A stretch of 64,000 nt of DNA from Elusimicrobiota bacterium (GCA_027406905.1 DAHZHT010000003.1:1-64000); one strand, 5' to 3'; positions 1 through 8,275 are shown, numbered from the stretch's first letter. The notes: generated from the letters alone by a model not told the origin. Numbers and translations: made by a program.

Positions 1-190
1 ATACGGGGTGAGCCACAATACGTTTTACGCCTGGCGGAGGAAGTTTGACGGGATGACGGTACCTGATATCAGGAAACTACGGATCCTGGAAGAGGAGAAT
101 CTCAAGCTCAAGCGGAAGGTTGGGGATATGACGATGGATTTAGACGCGGCCAAGGAATTGCCAGAACCATACGTTGAGAACAAGCGGTAG
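1..190 (+). mobile_element. IS3-family OrfA transposase remnant (cut by the window edge)
   Basis: The frame is open from base 2 and ends at TAG 188-190. It carries the OrfA signature: a helix ending in TFYAWRRKFDGM, then LRILEEENLKLKRKVGDM, the leucine-zipper-like segment that follows the helix-turn-helix in IS3 OrfA. In known members the protein continues into a conserved end leading to the OrfB frameshift. Here the sequence departs after about LDAAKEL and stops, and no OrfB or integrase catalytic domain follows. It is therefore a dead fragment. The large gene on the other strand ends at 191, so the IS remnant directly abuts the operon and may mark a past rearrangement boundary. Confidence 0.8.
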
Positions 191-2110
191 TCATGGTTGC
201 AGGGTATCAGCCACGACGGCGTCGGCAAACACGGGAGGGTAATCTCCGAGGCCGAGGCTACTCAGCTTTAACGCGCGTTTGCTCAACTCTGCGAGTCCTC
301 CAAGAGGCTGAAATAGGTTCTCCAGCATTGATCGGGCGAAGCCATTTTGAAGCAATATGACAGCGATGCCCGCAGCCAGGAGAGGATCTTCGCCGAAGAG
401 CCCGGAAGCCTTTTCAAATACCGACTTGATGTTCGTCCTGAAGACCAACGGCGCGTAAGCGAAGAGCATCGTCAATTCGCGAGCGAGAGATGAGTTCGCC
501 GCTCGAGCCAACCCCAAGTGCATCTCCACCTCATGTATGAACAAGAATTCCCACAACCTCTGAGCCGATTGCAGGGCATCTTCCGGCGGGGCTTTCGAAA
601 CCATCCAACCCAGCGCACCACGCCCGGATTCCAGAAAATGAACCGACGGGCGGGAAGCGTCTCCGCCGATTTGGAATCTCGCTTCGAAGCGCTGGTCGAA
701 AAGCCTTTTCCAACCGGTTTCAACGACACCTATGGGGTCCTGACTCGAAGCGATCAAGCGACCAACAATTTGGAAATGCCAATCGGACCTATTGCCGTAG
801 GGGTTCAAGTGCTGGATCAGGTTGGTATCTCTTTTTTTAAGAAGTTCGGAATACCACTCCCACTGATCATTCACGGCGGAATCATCGAAGATGCAATAGG
901 TGAGGAACGGATAGTAGTCAGAGATTCTCTTGGTCACTTCCGTGAAGTCATTTTTTCTCTCGAAGAGCTCTTGGCGAATCCATGAAGAAGACCTCGATTC
1001 GGCGACCTTCTGCAGACTTTGGACCGCGATCCAATGGACATCCTGGGAATCTCCAAGCCGCTTGTTATTTCCAAGAAGCATGACCAAGTGGACGGCGAAG
1101 TGCTTTAGAAGAAAGCTCCCATCATCTCTCGCGAGCATAGCGGCGAAGGCCTCATCGAACCACGCCGGGAGTTCGGTTTGACAGAGCTGGGTTATTGGGT
1201 GTGCCGGCGAATGCGGTGACCCCGTCTCTGTCGATCTCGTCGCTGATTCAACACTCTGCTTCAAATTGATGGCGTATTCCAAGACCAACTCAGGCAGAAA
1301 TGCTCCCGCCACTCGACCAGTTGCCTTACGATTGGCATCGACGATGGGCAAAGTGGATCGAATGAAAGCAAGCAGTGCCTCTCGGTCTCGGCCGATTCCC
1401 AACTCGTCGCAGGCCTCTTTGATCGCGCCTGGAATTTCAAATCTGTCCAGAACCTTTGCAACTTCGCCAGGATTTATCAGCACCAGCGCCCACAGGCGCA
1501 TCCTCAACGGATGCATTAGATGGCACCGGGATATTCCCCTCCAAAGAGAATAGAGGTCTATCGAGCCTGCGGTATTCGCTTGTTCGCGCGCAGCCTGCAA
1601 TTCCGAGAGACCCGAGTTGCCGAATCCAATATATTCGGCCTGTTTCGGCTGTGTGCCCGCCAGGGCTTGCGACCAGGCCTTTGCATCGCTAGCTTTCAGT
1701 TGGGCAATGAACTCCGTCCAACTACGGAGGTTGAGATCGAAGAATCCCGCAGCTCTGTCGAAGCCGGTCAATTTCGGGCGGGGGAATGTCCTCGCGATTG
1801 CCATTCCGATCAGTCGGTAGGCCACGCCATCCATGATCACATCGCCTTCCGCGTTGCGAGAGGTTGCGACCCGATCCAGTGCTTTGGTTGCCTCGTCGCT
1901 TCGCCGGATGAACTTGCTGGGTCTCAGCGCAAGCGGCAGTTCGCCGAGACGTGGCTCTGCCCGGGATCGAACTCTTTTCCACCAAGCGGTTAAGCCCGGC
2001 AGGTAGATGTCCTTAGGGCATTCGGAGAACTTCTGTTCAATCCTGATATCTCGATCCTTCTCGCGTTCTTTTACAATCATCAGGCGCGAGTCAAATCTGG
2101 GATCAATCAT
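191..2110 (-). CDS. Large protein of unknown family, last gene of the accessory operon
   Basis: The product is about 639 residues. I chose the ATG at 2110 over a TTG at 2125 because it overlaps the previous stop as ATGA and has GAAGGA six bases upstream. There is no signal peptide or membrane segment, so it is probably cytoplasmic. It looks mostly alpha-helical, with long Leu/Ala/Arg-rich stretches and a conserved-looking LRMRLWALVLINPGEV segment near residue 205. I see no Walker, nuclease or protease motif and do not recognise the family. It is translationally coupled to two phospholipase D-like genes, so it probably works with them, perhaps as a scaffold or sensor (inference). The stop lies one base from the IS3 remnant. 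Confidence 0.72.
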   Translation of the reverse strand: MIDPRFDSRLMIVKEREKDRDIRIEQKFSECPKDIYLPGLTAWWKRVRSRAEPRLGELPLALRPSKFIRRSDEATKALDRVATSRNAEGDVIMDGVAYRLIGMAIARTFPRPKLTGFDRAAGFFDLNLRSWTEFIAQLKASDAKAWSQALAGTQPKQAEYIGFGNSGLSELQAAREQANTAGSIDLYSLWRGISRCHLMHPLRMRLWALVLINPGEVAKVLDRFEIPGAIKEACDELGIGRDREALLAFIRSTLPIVDANRKATGRVAGAFLPELVLEYAINLKQSVESATRSTETGSPHSPAHPITQLCQTELPAWFDEAFAAMLARDDGSFLLKHFAVHLVMLLGNNKRLGDSQDVHWIAVQSLQKVAESRSSSWIRQELFERKNDFTEVTKRISDYYPFLTYCIFDDSAVNDQWEWYSELLKKRDTNLIQHLNPYGNRSDWHFQIVGRLIASSQDPIGVVETGWKRLFDQRFEARFQIGGDASRPSVHFLESGRGALGWMVSKAPPEDALQSAQRLWEFLFIHEVEMHLGLARAANSSLARELTMLFAYAPLVFRTNIKSVFEKASGLFGEDPLLAAGIAVILLQNGFARSMLENLFQPLGGLAELSKRALKLSSLGLGDYPPVFADAVVADTLQP

Positions 2111-2661
2111 TCGACATCCTTCCAAAGGCGCATGAAAACTTCCCGGAATTCATTCGAGGACCAGCCTCTGGTCGTCGCGCTAAACTTCGGAAACGCGCCG
2201 CCCACCGTTGAGCCGAAATGCCACAGCTCCCCGTCCAGGGCCGCGAAACGGTCGTGAAAGTCAATCGCAGATTTCCGGATCTCGATTGGGCGGGTATTTT
2301 TCTTCTCTGTCAGCCATTCCATGATCCGTGCATTGGAATCTTTCTTTGTTGTAAGAATTTTGATTTCCGTTGCCGTGCTGTATGGAAGAAAATCCCAGAT
2401 TGCGCGAAGCCCGATTGGCAAATCAAAGAAGGGATCAAGGATCAAAATGCTCTGTCTGGTCGTGGCAATTGCCTCTAGAAAAACATCGAGGCCTTGAGGC
2501 GCCCAATCTGGTTCTCCGGGCCGATGGTCTGCGCCGGGCCGTGGGAAATTTGGTGTTCCAGGACCTCCGGTAGTCCAAAGCCAGAAGATTTGATTCGGCC
2601 CTCCAGGTGGAGGCGGTGGCGGCGGCATCGCAACTACGACGGGAGACAGAATCGGTTTCAT
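2107..2661 (-). CDS. Phospholipase D-like domain protein (short form)
   Basis: This 184-residue protein has a Pro-rich start (a run of seven prolines near residues 13-19) and a phospholipase D-like half. An SILILDPFFD strand lies near residue 71, followed by HDRFAALD near 136 and GSTVGG near 150. The spacing fits HxK(x)4D(x)6GSxx(N/G) with the usual lysine replaced by arginine. Only one such motif is present, so a dimer or a pair with the upstream gene product would be needed to build a two-motif active site. The same domain ends the preceding 535-residue protein. Start and stop overlap both neighbours as ATGA, so translation is coupled. Nuclease or lipase activity is possible but unproven. 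Confidence 0.75.
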   Translation of the reverse strand: MKPILSPVVVAMPPPPPPPGGPNQIFWLWTTGGPGTPNFPRPGADHRPGEPDWAPQGLDVFLEAIATTRQSILILDPFFDLPIGLRAIWDFLPYSTATEIKILTTKKDSNARIMEWLTEKKNTRPIEIRKSAIDFHDRFAALDGELWHFGSTVGGAFPKFSATTRGWSSNEFREVFMRLWKDVE

Positions 2662-4265
2662 GGCTTCGGCGAATTGCCTTCATACTGCTCAAGAGGGATC
2701 GCCTTCACCCATACTTTGTCTATCTCCGCGCGTATGGCCTCGGGAGTTCGAAGCCGAACCATCATCGTACCGCGCGCGCCAAACTCATTGAGCGACGAGC
2801 CCAGCAGCCAAGCTTCGTCATCCGCGATCAAGAAACGGTCATGGATGCCCGGCTTCTTGCCCCCCATGACTCGGACTTCAATTTTGTTAGTAAACCCCTG
2901 GACTGCAAGCGATTTAACGTGCTTGGCGAGTTGAATCCCGGCCTTATGCCCATCCTCCTTCAAGTAGGCGGCAGAGGTCATGATTTCAATAGACGATCTC
3001 GATGATGTCGTGGCCAACGCAAAGCTCTGAAGTTCTCGGGCACCAAGGTACGGATCGACAATCCGAATACTGCGGGTGGCCTTCGCGATGATCTCGCGGA
3101 TGGCAGCCTTCGCCTGTGCAACATCATCGAACCATCGTTGAGAGCTCTCGGCATCGAGAGAGGCCTCACGTTGCATCTGGTCCTTAAGAACTGATAGCAA
3201 TCCCTCGGCCGACGGCGTGGAGCTTCCCGTGGTGGACTTCGTGGTCGATCCGACGACCGGTACTTCAAAGGTTTCTGGGGTTCCTCCAGGCGGATTGCTC
3301 GGCACGAAGACCTTTCTCTTGGCCGTTATGAGGCCCATATTAATGTCGATAGAATGGACGAAGGTGGTCGGCGGCGACGAAAAGAGCACTCCACGCGTAG
3401 CGCATACAATCTCAAAACTGACCTTATGAGGTTCGTGCCCGAAATCTACCGAGAAGAGGTTCGAGACATTCGGGACTTTGATAACATTGATTTGGCCGTC
3501 GGGTCGAAATTCACGAAAGGTAGCTTTTAGAGTCGAGATATCTGCTCCCGGATAACTGTGGAGCCTCACGTTCAATCTAGGGGGAGTCGATGTCTCCAGG
3601 CGGGTATGGACGTCTCCAAAGAGCGGATTGGGCAAGACAAGATGGCAGGAGCCAAGCAGCCCGGGGCGTTCGGTCAGTTCAAAAGGAAGGAGTTCCTGCA
3701 AGTATCCCATTGCCTTCTCCCGCTCCTTCAATACGAGACCCGAAAGGACCTCGTTCGCCTGAGCAGAGGCCAGAAGTTGATGCCGTCGAATGCCTCCCGA
3801 GAAAAATCCCCAGAAAGGGCTCTTCTGCCAAAAGTATTCGCCGTCGATCTCGCAAGCCACGGCCGGCCACGGCGGCTCTTCCGCAATAGGCGTGGCGGGA
3901 ACGGTGAATGGGGTGGCGTTGGCTGCTTTTTCGTCCGCAGTCTGAGGGATATCGACAGCGACTCCGCCTCGAATACGGGAATAATATTCGATTGCGTTCG
4001 CGACGGGCATCTTACTCCGACGGAAATGCACGGTGTAAAAAGAACTACCCCCTAGCCGTCTTTCAGGTCGAACTTCTTCGGGACCTGATTCCAACCACTT
4101 CGGAATCAGAGTGACGACTTCAAGGATTCGCCTATTCCACCCTTGAGGGTCGCACTTGCGAAGGTAGACGAGCGTGAGTTCAGCAAATCGATAGTCGCGC
4201 TCAAGTATTGGGATATCGTTCGCCTGGGGCTTGGTCGGGGCAAACGTCGGTAAATTGTCGGACAT
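2658..4265 (-). CDS. Two-domain protein with C-terminal phospholipase D-like domain
   Basis: The product is about 535 residues. The ATG at 4265 is preferred over a TTG one codon earlier because GAGGA lies nine bases upstream. Residues 1-340 form an unrecognised domain rich in short strands and aromatics (LGGSSFYTVHFRR, EYFWQKSPFWGFFSGGIRR). A Ser/Thr linker follows near 341-355. The C-terminal part holds IRIVDPYLGA near 400 and HDRFLIADDEAWLLGSSLN near 475-493. That is an HKD-type phospholipase D motif with arginine in place of lysine. The domain matches the smaller downstream protein in layout. There is no signal peptide. The N-terminal part may recognise a target while the C-terminal part acts on nucleic acid or lipid (inference). 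Confidence 0.75.
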   Translation of the reverse strand: MSDNLPTFAPTKPQANDIPILERDYRFAELTLVYLRKCDPQGWNRRILEVVTLIPKWLESGPEEVRPERRLGGSSFYTVHFRRSKMPVANAIEYYSRIRGGVAVDIPQTADEKAANATPFTVPATPIAEEPPWPAVACEIDGEYFWQKSPFWGFFSGGIRRHQLLASAQANEVLSGLVLKEREKAMGYLQELLPFELTERPGLLGSCHLVLPNPLFGDVHTRLETSTPPRLNVRLHSYPGADISTLKATFREFRPDGQINVIKVPNVSNLFSVDFGHEPHKVSFEIVCATRGVLFSSPPTTFVHSIDINMGLITAKRKVFVPSNPPGGTPETFEVPVVGSTTKSTTGSSTPSAEGLLSVLKDQMQREASLDAESSQRWFDDVAQAKAAIREIIAKATRSIRIVDPYLGARELQSFALATTSSRSSIEIMTSAAYLKEDGHKAGIQLAKHVKSLAVQGFTNKIEVRVMGGKKPGIHDRFLIADDEAWLLGSSLNEFGARGTMMVRLRTPEAIRAEIDKVWVKAIPLEQYEGNSPKP

Positions 4266-4348
4266 CAAAATTTTCCTCGCAATTCCTCACCCAAGTTTTA
4301 CTTTCTGGAGAGATTCGGCCCCGAATCCCAGTTTTTCTAGGGCGTCTT

Positions 4349-4639
4349 TTATTGGTTCCATCTTTGTTCCCGACGCGCCAGGCCTTGCATTGGAGGGAGA
4401 AACGAAGGTAACGCCCCCGACCTATAGGAGGTGCTTATGGAAGGAACGAAGGATTGGATGGGCGAGAGATATGTCTGACTCACGCCCTTGAGATACTTGA
4501 ATAAAATCTCCCCATCGTCAGGTGTCAGGAAGCCGCTGACTTGTACATCCAATTTCTCTCCGCCCCGTGCGGGCCTAGTCGCATAGCCAGCGGGCGGCTT
4601 GTCGAGCTTCAAGTCAAAGAGCACTGCTCCTCCTATCAA
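4349..4639 (-). CDS. Small protein of unknown function
   Basis: The frame gives 96 residues. It can start at TTG 4639, overlapping the upstream TGA, or at GTG 4624 just after GGAGGA. The middle part LDVQVSGFLTPDDGEILFKY looks like a folded segment, while the end is low in recognisable features. It lies in the same direction between the HEPN-like and phospholipase D-like genes, separated from the latter by about 80 bases. Coupling to the upstream stop is the main support. It could be a small accessory or antitoxin-like partner, but the sequence does not show which. Confidence 0.5.
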   Translation of the reverse strand: MIGGAVLFDLKLDKPPAGYATRPARGGEKLDVQVSGFLTPDDGEILFKYLKGVSQTYLSPIQSFVPSISTSYRSGALPSFLPPMQGLARREQRWNQ

Positions 4640-5403
4640 ACACTGAGCAGGTTGGCATGGTGAAGGAACTCCTCAATTACAACCCGGCACCCGGCTTGGA
4701 CTTTGTCTAAATCCTCTTTTTGAGCAAGAAAGTACCGCCCATGTGCAGACATGTGTCCGACATCGCGCAACTGGGGCAAAAACTTCTTGGCGTTTCTTGA
4801 AAGCGGAAAGACCGGCTCCGCAAGAGCCCGGGCGATCAGTTCCGTCAACTGGAAATAGTTTCCGCTCTTATCCTGTATTTTTGCGGAAAGACTCTTGTTC
4901 TCAAAGGCCTCAATTATCGATATTTCGAGAAGGCGCCGCATCATCACAGCAGCGGCATCGTACCAGCCTCCTCCATAGCACCCGTTCATCTGGCGACCTA
5001 TCGTCACCAAATATCCGCGCTTCGTTTCGGACAGGATCGTTAGAGGAAAGAGTCCTGTCGCTGTTTCCGGCACAGTGACCTTTGACTCCCTCCAGGTGGT
5101 CCGAAGCGCATACGTAAATTCCCTTGCTGCCGCCACCCTGTCCTTTGGGGCGGTTTGCGCTGCAAATACTGCCTCCAACAATTCGGCCAGCGCTGAGGTG
5201 TCCCCGGCCGATTGTGCGGAGAGTCCACGGAAGACACTGGCCGCGTCCGCCCGAAGTTCGGCCAGCTTGTTTCCGTAGTAGTTGTCGTTGCTTAGGTTTT
5301 GGCTATGTCTGCGCGCCTTTTTGACGACGGCGAGAGCTTGTTGCGCTAGCTCTCCAAGAGTTTCACTCGGCGTTTCTTTGCCGTCGTTCTTGGGCTGTCC
5401 CAC
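4636..5403 (-). CDS. HEPN/DUF4145-like protein
   Basis: This 255-residue protein starts at GTG 5403, seven bases after the upstream stop. Its C-terminal half resembles HEPN-type helical domains. A helix near residues 148-166 (YDAAAVMMRRLLEISIIEAF) matches the typical DUF4145 pattern, and LRDVGHMSAHG near 212-222 contains R-D-x6-H, compatible with the R-polar-x4-6-H motif of HEPN ribonucleases. The N-terminal 130 residues are helical and unassigned. HEPN proteins commonly act as RNases in toxin and anti-phage systems, so it is a plausible effector here. The match is by motif only; it could be a non-catalytic HEPN. Confidence 0.62.
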   Translation of the reverse strand: MGQPKNDGKETPSETLGELAQQALAVVKKARRHSQNLSNDNYYGNKLAELRADAASVFRGLSAQSAGDTSALAELLEAVFAAQTAPKDRVAAAREFTYALRTTWRESKVTVPETATGLFPLTILSETKRGYLVTIGRQMNGCYGGGWYDAAAVMMRRLLEISIIEAFENKSLSAKIQDKSGNYFQLTELIARALAEPVFPLSRNAKKFLPQLRDVGHMSAHGRYFLAQKEDLDKVQAGCRVVIEEFLHHANLLSV

Positions 5404-5410
5404 GAAGGTC

Positions 5411-5836
5411 TTACCAGGTCGAATATGCGAACGTCTGCTTCTTATCCGAAGTTTTGATTCTTTGACGTCGGAGCTTCTTTCTCTGACAGAGCTTTTGCAA
5501 CGGACCGCTCAGTGAAGTTAATGGGATATGGTGCCCCCGGTTCTCAAGCTCAGCCTTAACATGAGCAATAGTCTTCTGCTTCTTAAAAAAATCATCGCCA
5601 ACAAGTTCCTCGACATATGCTTGCGTGCCAGTTCGTGATGCTTTTTTTTGTCCGGTTTGCGATGCTGATTTTTTCCGCGCTGGGCCCGATGCGCGAACAC
5701 CGGGAGCGACTGATCCGCCTAGCAAATCATCGAGGACCTTCTGGAATGCGATGCGCCTCAGCTCTGGGTCTTTGACACTGGCAACGGCCATCTCAGCCTG
5801 GGAAACCACTTCTGCATAATCAGGACGGTTCGTCAT
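5411..5836 (-). CDS. Small basic protein with possible winged-helix C-terminus, first gene of the accessory operon
   Basis: An open frame extends to 5959, but ATG 5836 has AGGAGG eight bases upstream, giving 141 residues beginning MTNRPDYAEV. Residues 1-40 are helical. Residues about 45-75 are a Lys/Ser/Gly-rich linker. The C-terminal 65 residues (VGDDFFKKQKTIAHVKAEL, then a Lys/Arg-rich end) look like a small winged-helix fold and are basic. As the first gene of the run it may autoregulate the operon or bind DNA or RNA directly. No family is recognised. Confidence 0.6.
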   Translation of the reverse strand: MTNRPDYAEVVSQAEMAVASVKDPELRRIAFQKVLDDLLGGSVAPGVRASGPARKKSASQTGQKKASRTGTQAYVEELVGDDFFKKQKTIAHVKAELENRGHHIPLTSLSGPLQKLCQRKKLRRQRIKTSDKKQTFAYSTW

Positions 5837-6017
5837 GCGTAATCCTCCTCTCAGACTTCTTGCTTCTACAAGTTTGCCCCCGTACAAAGAAGGCCTCATC
5901 GGACTCAAACCAATACCTTGCTTTAATCGCGTCGTTCGCAATTCAGTTCTCGCACTCAAGTTTGCCCGTTAAAAAATTCCGTCGACGAAACCAGTAAAAA
6001 TACCTTGCCTGTAAATC

Positions 6018-6091
6018 TGGCTGCGGGACTAGGATTCGAACCTAGAAAAGCAGATTCAGAGTCTGCCGTGATACCGTTTCACCATCCCGCA
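6018..6091 (-). tRNA. tRNA-Gln (anticodon CTG)
   Basis: Read on the minus strand the cloverleaf is complete. The acceptor TGCGGGA (6091-6085) pairs with TCCCGCA (6028-6022). The anticodon stem GCAGA/TCTGC encloses the loop CTCTGAA, giving anticodon CTG, and the T arm contains GGTTCGAATCC. The discriminator is G at 6021, and CCA appears encoded at 6020-6018. The 3' end faces the accessory operon, the usual orientation when an element has integrated at a tRNA 3' end. Confidence 0.95.
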
Positions 6092-6160
6092 ATAAATCGG
6101 CGAATTTAAGAACTTAAATTTATTTTATCAAATCCGCCGCGCAGGGCGAACGCTTGTGGC

Positions 6161-6634
6161 CTAATGCAGCGCCTCAGGATTGCGGGACTCTTGGGCGTTT
6201 AAATTCCGCGAATCGGGAAGAATGGAGAAAGACCAGCGGCAGCTTTGACAGACCTCGTTGAGCGGCCGACCGAGCATCGGCGAGGAAGTGCCGCTTCCAC
6301 ATTCGTTGGGGAGCGGCCAGCGCACCAGAGCGGCCTTTAACTGAAAGGGCTTTCCGCATTCCGGACAAGCGACCGAACTATCAACGACCACCCTGTCAAC
6401 CACGCCCGCCCGAACGGCCAGGAAAACCCCGAGAATCAGGAAAAAAGGGACCAATATAAAATGAAGCAGCGGGAAAAGAACGCAAAAAAGCCCAATTCCC
6501 CAATAAAGGCCCAGTTGGCGCAAGGCGTTTTGAACTCTCCGGGAAGGCCCCAGGGTTTGAATGCGGACAAAACCCGAAGCGGTTTTTTGGCTGCTTTGGG
6601 CCACAATTCCAATCTGAGATATCTCGCGGCTCAC
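6161..6634 (-). CDS. Small membrane protein with a zinc-ribbon-like cysteine module
   Basis: The product is 157 residues from GTG 6634. Residues about 40-80 form two closely spaced hydrophobic helices (LGLYWGIGLFCVLFPLLHF and the following VPFFLILGVFLAV). The cytoplasmic or periplasmic tail carries CPECGKPF, a third Cys in NECGSG and a CQSC pair, the spacing of a zinc ribbon. Family not recognised. It stands alone between the tRNA gene and an ATPase remnant and has its own predicted leaderless promoter. Confidence 0.7.
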   Translation of the reverse strand: MSREISQIGIVAQSSQKTASGFVRIQTLGPSRRVQNALRQLGLYWGIGLFCVLFPLLHFILVPFFLILGVFLAVRAGVVDRVVVDSSVACPECGKPFQLKAALVRWPLPNECGSGTSSPMLGRPLNEVCQSCRWSFSILPDSRNLNAQESRNPEALH

Positions 6635-6640
6635 AAGATG

Positions 6641-6646
6641 ATTATA
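6641..6646 (-). promoter_or_regulatory. Extended -10 box for a leaderless transcript
   Basis: TATAAT on the minus strand is preceded by TGT (extended -10 form) and separated from GTG 6634 by exactly six bases. A start point seven bases from the -10 would fall on the first base of the start codon. No ribosome-binding site precedes the GTG. Confidence 0.65.
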
Positions 6647-6705
6647 ACAAAAACGAAATTCCCGCTTGGCAAGCGTAAAACGGAGGAATCGGCCGGCAAT
6701 TTAAA

Positions 6706-6936
6706 TCAATTGCTCAAGAAAAACGGAAGCGGGGCGACGGGAAGCTCTCGCCGCAATATCTTTTCGCGGTGTTCGGCCACGTCCCAATTGAGATAGCCCG
6801 TCTCGTCTTTAAGGAGGCTTTTTCCCATCGTCGTTTTCCCGCATTGCCGCGGCCCTAAAAGAATCTCCATTGACTGGTAATTTTCAAGGATGAAAATTAT
6901 CCGCTGAAATTTCAGCATCAGGCGGCCGACTTGCAT
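6706..6936 (-). pseudogene. Remnant of an AAA/DUF4143-type ATPase (N-terminal piece)
   Basis: The 76-residue frame contains a P-loop, GPRQCGKTT, followed by GYLNWDVAEHREKIL, the segment that follows Walker A in the archaeal-type ATPases with a C-terminal DUF4143 domain. The protein stops before Walker B, and no continuation is visible in other frames downstream. Intact members run near 380-450 residues, so this is a decayed copy. The stretch 6937-6985 has no gene. Confidence 0.7.
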
Positions 6937-6985
6937 GGGCGGAATTTTTGGGCGCGTAAATTTTGTCAGGAGTTGAGGAGAAGTC

Positions 6986-7014
6986 TTGACAGGACCCAGG
7001 AATATGGGTAATAT
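6986..7014 (+). promoter_or_regulatory. Sigma-70 type promoter of the intact ATPase gene
   Basis: TTGACA at 6986-6991 and TAATAT at 7009-7014 are separated by 17 bases, close to the consensus. Transcription would start near 7021, giving a leader of about 20 bases before ATG 7042. No strong Shine-Dalgarno sequence is visible in that leader. Confidence 0.7.
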
Positions 7015-7041
7015 GAATATTAGAAATTCAAATTACACACT

Positions 7042-8241
7042 ATGTTCCATCGCCTCCTTGCTCCGTTCCTCAGAAAAGCCGCAAGCCGCTATCCTGTCGT
7101 CACCGTTACAGGCCCGCGACAATCGGGAAAAACGACGCTGGTGAAAACGACGTTCAAGTCCCATGAATACGTCTCTCTGGAATTGCCGGACCAAAGGCGC
7201 ATGGCCCTGGAGGACCCGCGCGGATTTTTAAGACGCTTCAAAGGCCCCGCCATCATTGACGAGGCTCAAAGAGCCCCTGAAATCTTTTCCTATATCCAGG
7301 CGAATGTGGATGAGGACGCGCGCCCAGGCCGCTTCATTCTCACCGGCTCTCAAAATTTTCTGCTTCTGCAGAACATCTCGCAATCCTTGGCCGGACGCTG
7401 CGCCATCCTTCATCTTTTGCCCCTTTCTCTCGGGGAGTTGTCCGGCGCGAGCGCGGCGCCTCCGGAGGCTTGGGGAAGACCAATCTCTCCTCGCCGCCGA
7501 GGAACTTGGCGCAAAAAATTAGCGAAGACGCTTTTTGCGGGATTTTATCCCCGCATCCATGATCAAAAACTTCCGCCCCAGGAGTGGCTGGCCAACTACT
7601 ACCAGACCTATCTTGAGCGGGACGTGCGCAACGTTCTTCAAGTCGGAGATTTGGAAACTTTCGGGCGATTTGTCCGGCTTTGCGCGGGGCGAAGCGGACA
7701 GATATTGAACCTGTCTGGTCTGGCCAGTGATTGCGGCGTCACCCACACGACGGCGAAACGCTGGATATCGGTATTGGAGGCCAGTTTTTTGATCCTGCTT
7801 CTAAGGCCGTACCACAATAATTTTGGGAAACGCCTCATCAAAAATCCCAAGCTCTACTTTTTGGATACGGGCCTTCTTTGCTATCTTTTGCGCGTCGGCT
7901 CTCCGGAAGAACTTAATTCCCATGCGGCCAGGGGAGCCGTATTTGAAAGCTTTATCGTCTCCGAGCTCGTAAAAAATTTCATTCACCGCGGGCAAAAACC
8001 GGAGGTTTATTTTTGGCGCGATTCAAAAGGGCATGAGATCGATTTTTTGATCGATTTTGGCGGTCGCCTTGTCCCCATGGAAGCCAAATCAGGAGAAACT
8101 GTCGCCGCCGATTTTTTTAACTCTCTCAATTATTGGAAAGCGTTGCCAGGGCAAAAAGACGCCCCCGCCGTCTTGGTCTACGGTGGAGACGCGGCCTTTA
8201 CGCATGCGGGCGCGGCGGTTTACCCCTGGTTCGCCCTGTGA
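7042..8241 (+). CDS. AAA-type ATPase with C-terminal DUF4143 domain (intact)
   Basis: This 399-residue protein has Walker A GPRQSGKTT at residues 24-32 and Walker B with AIIDEAQ at about 70-76. A sensor-like FILTGSQNF lies near 108. The DUF4143 region starts near YYQTYLERDVRNV (about 189) and includes a winged-helix segment with VTHTTAKRW. Near the end, RDSKGHEIDFLID resembles the D-x-E-x-K core of a PD-(D/E)xK nuclease fold, with a Lys in MEAKSG. These ATPases are abundant in anaerobes and deep-branching bacteria and are often mobile; their cellular job is not well established. Length is normal and the frame unbroken. Two broken relatives flank it. Confidence 0.88.
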   Translation: MFHRLLAPFLRKAASRYPVVTVTGPRQSGKTTLVKTTFKSHEYVSLELPDQRRMALEDPRGFLRRFKGPAIIDEAQRAPEIFSYIQANVDEDARPGRFILTGSQNFLLLQNISQSLAGRCAILHLLPLSLGELSGASAAPPEAWGRPISPRRRGTWRKKLAKTLFAGFYPRIHDQKLPPQEWLANYYQTYLERDVRNVLQVGDLETFGRFVRLCAGRSGQILNLSGLASDCGVTHTTAKRWISVLEASFLILLLRPYHNNFGKRLIKNPKLYFLDTGLLCYLLRVGSPEELNSHAARGAVFESFIVSELVKNFIHRGQKPEVYFWRDSKGHEIDFLIDFGGRLVPMEAKSGETVAADFFNSLNYWKALPGQKDAPAVLVYGGDAAFTHAGAAVYPWFAL

Positions 8242-8275
8242 TTTACCCCGACTAAGACTAAACAGAAAATTCCCC

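Noticed and set aside
518-1993. Several plus-strand frames of 80-157 codons
   Set aside because: They overlap each other and are antisense to the 639-residue gene; composition is arginine/serine-rich and unstructured as expected of shadows.
3558-4055. Open frame of 165 codons on the plus strand
   Set aside because: Antisense to the phospholipase D-like gene, with no ribosome-binding site or family-like segment.
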